From the NCBI GenBank assembly GCA_013823505.1, contig PNMH01000126.1, forward strand, positions 1-8,044: 8,044 nt of DNA. Direction: 5' to 3'. The position numbers were made by a program, and so were the translations under genes. Origin of the DNA: Polaromonas sp. Its GTDB lineage: Bacteria; Pseudomonadota; Gammaproteobacteria; Burkholderiales; Burkholderiaceae. The notes under the pieces were generated by a model. The model was given only the letters and a program-made list of their open reading frames with translations. It made no database searches and had not been told where the DNA came from. Every line of letters starts with the position of its first letter. Positions within the stretch are counted from its first letter, which is position 1. Below are positions 5,909-8,044 of the stretch, in pieces.

Positions 5909-6190
5909 TCAGGCTGCTTCGAGCACCCGCATTTCGATGTGAAGCCCGGCAGCTGTTGCCATGTTCACCAGCGCATCGAGACCGAACAAGTTGATCTTGC
6001 CGCGCATCAGATCCGAGATGCGCGGCTGAGTCACACCGAAGAGCTTGGCGGCTTGCGCCTGGCTCATTTCGGTACGGGTGAAGTGGTTCTTCAACGCCGT
6101 CATCAGGACGGAACGCAGCTTCATGTTTTCTGCTTCTTCCGGGGTGTCCTCGATGGCATCCCAGACGCTGGCAAATCGTTGGTTTTTCAT
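5909..6190 (-). CDS. higA: HigA-like XRE-family antitoxin of the Gp49-linked type
   Basis: A 93-residue helix-turn-helix protein encoded after its toxin. The motif MSQAQAAKLFGVTQPRISDL at residues 42-61, followed by MRGK, is a textbook Cro/C1 helix-turn-helix and typical of antitoxins paired with phage Gp49-like RelE-fold toxins. The N-terminal 30 residues contain an acidic stretch (DAIEDTPEEAENMK) that probably contacts the toxin. The ATG overlaps the higB stop as ATGA. As a DNA-binding partner it is the natural candidate to bind the palindromes over the operon promoter at 6532-6564. An intrinsic terminator follows. The symbol is assigned by family; a more general name would be XRE antitoxin. 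Confidence 0.9.
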   Translation of the reverse strand: MKNQRFASVWDAIEDTPEEAENMKLRSVLMTALKNHFTRTEMSQAQAAKLFGVTQPRISDLMRGKINLFGLDALVNMATAAGLHIEMRVLEAA

Positions 6191-6525
6191 TGGCCTAGCT
6201 CCTTCAACAAGTCACGGTAACGTTTCGCGGCCAAGTCCAGATCGGTCTTGCTGATCTTCACTGTTTTCTTCTGGAAACAGTGAAGCACATAGACAGCATC
6301 GGCGAACTTGGCGATGTACATGACCTGAAACGCACCGGCAGCATCTCGAATCCGAATTTCCTTCACACCTTGACCCACGGTGTTCATGGGCTTCCAGTCG
6401 TCCGGTTCCTGTCCGTTCTGTACCTGGTCGAGCTGGTGACCTGCCTCGCGCCTTGCCGAGAGCGGAAAGGCGCGAAGGTCATCAAGGGAGTTGCCCCGGA
6501 ACTCGACGGGCTTGGAATCGGTCAC
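6187..6525 (-). CDS. higB: HigB/Gp49-like RelE-superfamily toxin
   Basis: A 112-residue toxin of the phage-derived Gp49-like group within the RelE/ParE superfamily; characterised relatives cut mRNA at the ribosome. Typical marks are FPLSARREAGHQLDQVQNGQ (20-39), the strand GVKEIRIRD (53-61), then FQVMYIAKFADAVYVLHCFQ (67-86) followed by KKTVKISKTD, where the basic K-K-T-x-K patch is characteristic of the group. A helix ending ARKY-like (AAKRYRDLLKELG, 99-111) closes the domain. I place the start at the GTG at 6525, which lies where transcription from the consensus promoter should begin. The only earlier in-frame start, TTG at 6561, is inside the -35 box and has no ribosome-binding site. Toxin precedes antitoxin, the usual order for higBA, with a four-base overlap. 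Confidence 0.88.
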   Translation of the reverse strand: MTDSKPVEFRGNSLDDLRAFPLSARREAGHQLDQVQNGQEPDDWKPMNTVGQGVKEIRIRDAAGAFQVMYIAKFADAVYVLHCFQKKTVKISKTDLDLAAKRYRDLLKELGQ

Positions 6526-6531
6526 GATGCA

Positions 6532-6564
6532 ATTATACAAAATTTTGTATTGGCTTGGCAAGCC
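6532..6564 (-). promoter_or_regulatory. higBA promoter with two palindromic operators
   Basis: On the minus strand TTGCCA (6556-6561) is followed after 18 bases by a perfect TATAAT (6532-6537). Two dyads overlap these boxes: the 16-base perfect palindrome ATACAAAATTTTGTAT at 6535-6550, which covers half of the -10 box, and GGCTTGGCAAGCC at 6552-6564, which covers the -35 box. The predicted transcription start coincides with the G of the GTG at 6525. The arrangement fits repression by HigA or a HigA-HigB complex. Confidence 0.8.
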
Positions 6565-6691
6565 GCCGCATCAGGATGCAACGGGACAGCCAATCGGCTT
6601 AACGTACGATTTTTCCCGTTTTCTGAGGCGACCCCTTGTCCAACGAGCTGTGCCGGCCTACCTGCAGCGCCTGAGCGCATTCAGCACTTTT

Positions 6692-6735
6692 TCGGCTTCT
6701 GGCCAGGGTTGCCGTCGCTTGCCTGACGAAGCCGA
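6692..6735. repeat. 8-bp inverted repeat between higBA and fic
   Basis: TCGGCTTC (6692-6699) and GAAGCCGA (6728-6735) are perfectly complementary with 28 bases between. A T run precedes the left arm on the plus strand, the wrong side for a terminator there. The surrounding 200 bases between the two divergent operons hold no gene I can recognise. Confidence 0.4.
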
Positions 6736-6771
6736 GGCGTAGCGCGTTCGATCCAGATCAAACCAAAATAT

Positions 6772-6833
6772 CACCCATTTACACCCATTTTGAAACCGCG
6801 CAGTCTCGAAATGGGTGTAAATGGGTGTAGTAT
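6772..6833 (+). promoter_or_regulatory. fic promoter and large inverted-repeat operator
   Basis: CACCCATTTACACCCATTT (6772-6790) is the exact reverse complement of 6809-6827, with 18 bases between. Each arm is itself two tandem copies of a 10-base word (AAATGGGTGT or its complement), making four half-sites. The right arm fills the spacer between a weak -35 (TCGAAA, 6806-6811) and a -10 (TAGTAT, 6828-6833). A protein bound there would exclude RNA polymerase. The ATG at 6841 follows the -10 box after seven bases, so the message is probably leaderless. Confidence 0.75.
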
Positions 6834-6840
6834 TGGTTGC

Positions 6841-7890
6841 ATGCTACGTTCAGACACCCTCCAGATCACCCCCGAGATCCTGAGCCTGATTGCCCGGATC
6901 GACGAATTCAAAGGCGCATGGCGGGCCTTGGGAACGCTTGCGCCCGAGCGTCTTTCAGCGCTGCGGCGGGTCGCGACCATCGAAAGCATCGGATCAAGCA
7001 CCCGTATTGAGGGCAGCAAGCTGACCGACCGAGAGGTGGAGCGCCTGCTCTCCAACCTGGCCATTCAGTCCTTCGAAACCCGCGACGAGCAGGAGGTAGC
7101 CGGTTATGCCGAATTGATGGATCTGGTGTTCAGCTCGTGGCAGGACATCCCGTTCAACGAGAACCACATCAAGCAACTGCACCAGATCCTGCTGCGCCAC
7201 AGCGAAAAGGATGCGCGCCACCGGGGACAGTACAAGACCCATTCGAACAGCGTCGCCGCCTTCGATGAAAACGCAACACAGATCGGGATCGTCTTCGAGA
7301 CCGCCACACCGTTCGACACGCCACGGCTGATGGCCGAATTGGCGTCGTGGGTGAATGACGAGCGGGAGAAGGGGCATCTGCACCCCTTACTGATCATCGC
7401 GATCTTCGTGGTGGTTTTTCTGGAGATTCACCCCTTTCAGGATGGCAACGGACGCTTGAGCCGGGTGCTGACGACCCTGCTGCTGATCCAGGCCGGTTAC
7501 GCCTATGTGCCGTACAGCTCGCTGGAGAGTGTGATCGAGCTGAACAAGGAAGCCTATTACCTGGCCCTGCGCCAGACCCAAGGCACCATCCGCACAGAGG
7601 CGCCCAACTGGCAGCCATGGCTGGTGTTCTTCTTGCGCTCGCTGGCCGAGCAGGTGCGGCGTCTGGAGAAGAAGGTCGAGCGCGAGAAGATCGTGCTGGC
7701 CGCGTTGCCCGAACTGTCACTGCAGATCGTGGAATTCGCCCGAGAGCACGGGCGCGTCACGATGATGGATGCCATCAAACTGACCGGAGCCAGCCGCAAC
7801 ACCCTCAAGCAGCACTTCCGTGACCTGACCGAACGCAACCATCTGGAGCAGCACGGCAGTGGACGCGGCGTGTGGTACGGACTGAAGTAA
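6841..7890 (+). CDS. fic: Fic-domain protein adenylyltransferase with C-terminal winged helix
   Basis: A 349-residue Fic protein. Fic enzymes transfer AMP (occasionally another nucleotide moiety) from a nucleotide to a hydroxyl of a target protein; the target here is unknown. The active-site motif HPFQDGNGRLSR at residues 197-208 is canonical, with His197 as catalytic base, Asp201 as metal ligand and Arg208 for phosphate binding. The inhibitory helix lies N-terminal to the Fic core, SSTRIEGS at 52-59, with Glu57 expected to pair with the motif arginine; this makes it a class II Fic protein that restrains itself. Residues 1-50 match the usual Fic N-terminal helical domain. From about 288 to 349 a winged helix can be read (LQIVEFAREHGRVTMMDAIK, then GASRNTLKQHFRDLTERNHL), so the protein may bind the inverted repeat in front of its own gene. 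The ATG at 6841 was preferred over TTG at 6790 and ATG at 6811, which lie inside the operator. No antitoxin gene accompanies it. Confidence 0.95.
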   Translation: MLRSDTLQITPEILSLIARIDEFKGAWRALGTLAPERLSALRRVATIESIGSSTRIEGSKLTDREVERLLSNLAIQSFETRDEQEVAGYAELMDLVFSSWQDIPFNENHIKQLHQILLRHSEKDARHRGQYKTHSNSVAAFDENATQIGIVFETATPFDTPRLMAELASWVNDEREKGHLHPLLIIAIFVVVFLEIHPFQDGNGRLSRVLTTLLLIQAGYAYVPYSSLESVIELNKEAYYLALRQTQGTIRTEAPNWQPWLVFFLRSLAEQVRRLEKKVEREKIVLAALPELSLQIVEFAREHGRVTMMDAIKLTGASRNTLKQHFRDLTERNHLEQHGSGRGVWYGLK

Positions 7891-7901
7891 CGCAGTCAGT
7901 T

Positions 7902-7922
7902 CGATTCCCGGTTTGGGAATTG
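7902..7922 (+). terminator. Possible weak terminator hairpin after fic
   Basis: CGATTCCC (7902-7909) pairs with GGGAATTG (7915-7922) around a five-base loop, with one G-T pair, eleven bases after the fic stop. No T tract follows, so an intrinsic terminator is doubtful; it may protect the 3' end of the message instead. Confidence 0.3.
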
Positions 7923-7960
7923 AACCCGCGTCCGCATTGCGCGGCATTTGCGTCCCCGGC

Positions 7961-8044
7961 TCACCGCCTGCCATGTCCTTTCGGCTTGGACTGCAATTCG
8001 GCCACGACGTCTTGGATCGTCAGCAAACGTACGGGGCGGTCTGA
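7961..8044 (-). CDS. Possible C-terminal end of a gene entering from the right
   Basis: On the minus strand the frame is open from the right edge for 27 codons to a TGA at 7961-7963. It reads SDRPVRLLTIQDVVAELQSK and ends PKGHGRR. Residue choice and codon use look protein-like, and a basic tail is common, but the piece is too short to assign to a family. If real, the gene converges on fic with about 70 bases between. It could equally be a chance open frame. Confidence 0.3.
   Translation of the reverse strand, partial: SDRPVRLLTIQDVVAELQSKPKGHGRR

Noticed and set aside
7902..7935. tRNA-like T-arm words (TTCGATTCCC on plus, GGGTTCAATTCCC on minus), suggesting a tRNA gene or an attachment site
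   Set aside because: The stems pair for only three bases in T-arm register and no D or anticodon arm can be drawn; the sequence is better explained as a simple hairpin.
1..8044. CRISPR arrays, rRNA genes and transposase genes
   Set aside because: I saw no regularly spaced repeats with spacers, no rRNA-like blocks and no transposase motifs on either strand.

Overview
The window looks like a piece of a GC-rich betaproteobacterial chromosome, probably of the Comamonadaceae or a relative. This rests on codon choice, on the protein families, and on a dispersed palindrome (5640-5689) of a kind I recall as common in that group. No species marker is present, so the assignment is inference.

The content is accessory: four toxin-antitoxin (TA) modules and a Fic-type AMP-transferase gene lie within about 7.8 kb, with one metabolic gene, galE, among them. 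From left to right: a possible broken end of an outer-membrane barrel gene (2-37); a hicB-hicA pair in reversed order with a DUF1902-type antitoxin (144-607, plus strand); galE, UDP-glucose 4-epimerase (628-1674, minus), convergent with hicA; a first hipB-hipA operon (1785-3346, minus); a gene-free gap of about 350-400 bases; a second, dissimilar hipB-hipA operon (3752-5517, minus); a repeat-rich gene-free stretch (5554-5908) ending in a terminator; a higB-higA pair of the phage Gp49-like/XRE type (5909-6525, minus); a regulatory region with a large inverted repeat; a fic gene with a C-terminal winged helix (6841-7890, plus); and perhaps the last codons of another gene entering from the right on the minus strand (7961-8044).

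Within each pair the genes overlap by ATGA or are 2 bases apart, as expected for co-translated toxin and antitoxin. In three of the five systems (hipBA-2, higBA, fic) the best promoter puts transcription start at or within about three bases of the preferred start codon, so these messages are probably leaderless. In two of them the only earlier in-frame start is a TTG that forms part of the -35 box. Palindromes lie over the promoters of higBA and fic, which fits autoregulation. Copies of a roughly 35-base direct repeat stand on both sides of the double hip segment (1749-1783 and 5614-5649). All five protein families are known. The unusual parts are the dense stacking, the shared leaderless design, the repeat-bounded double hip block and the fic operator. 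All calls come from reading motifs by eye; no database search was run.
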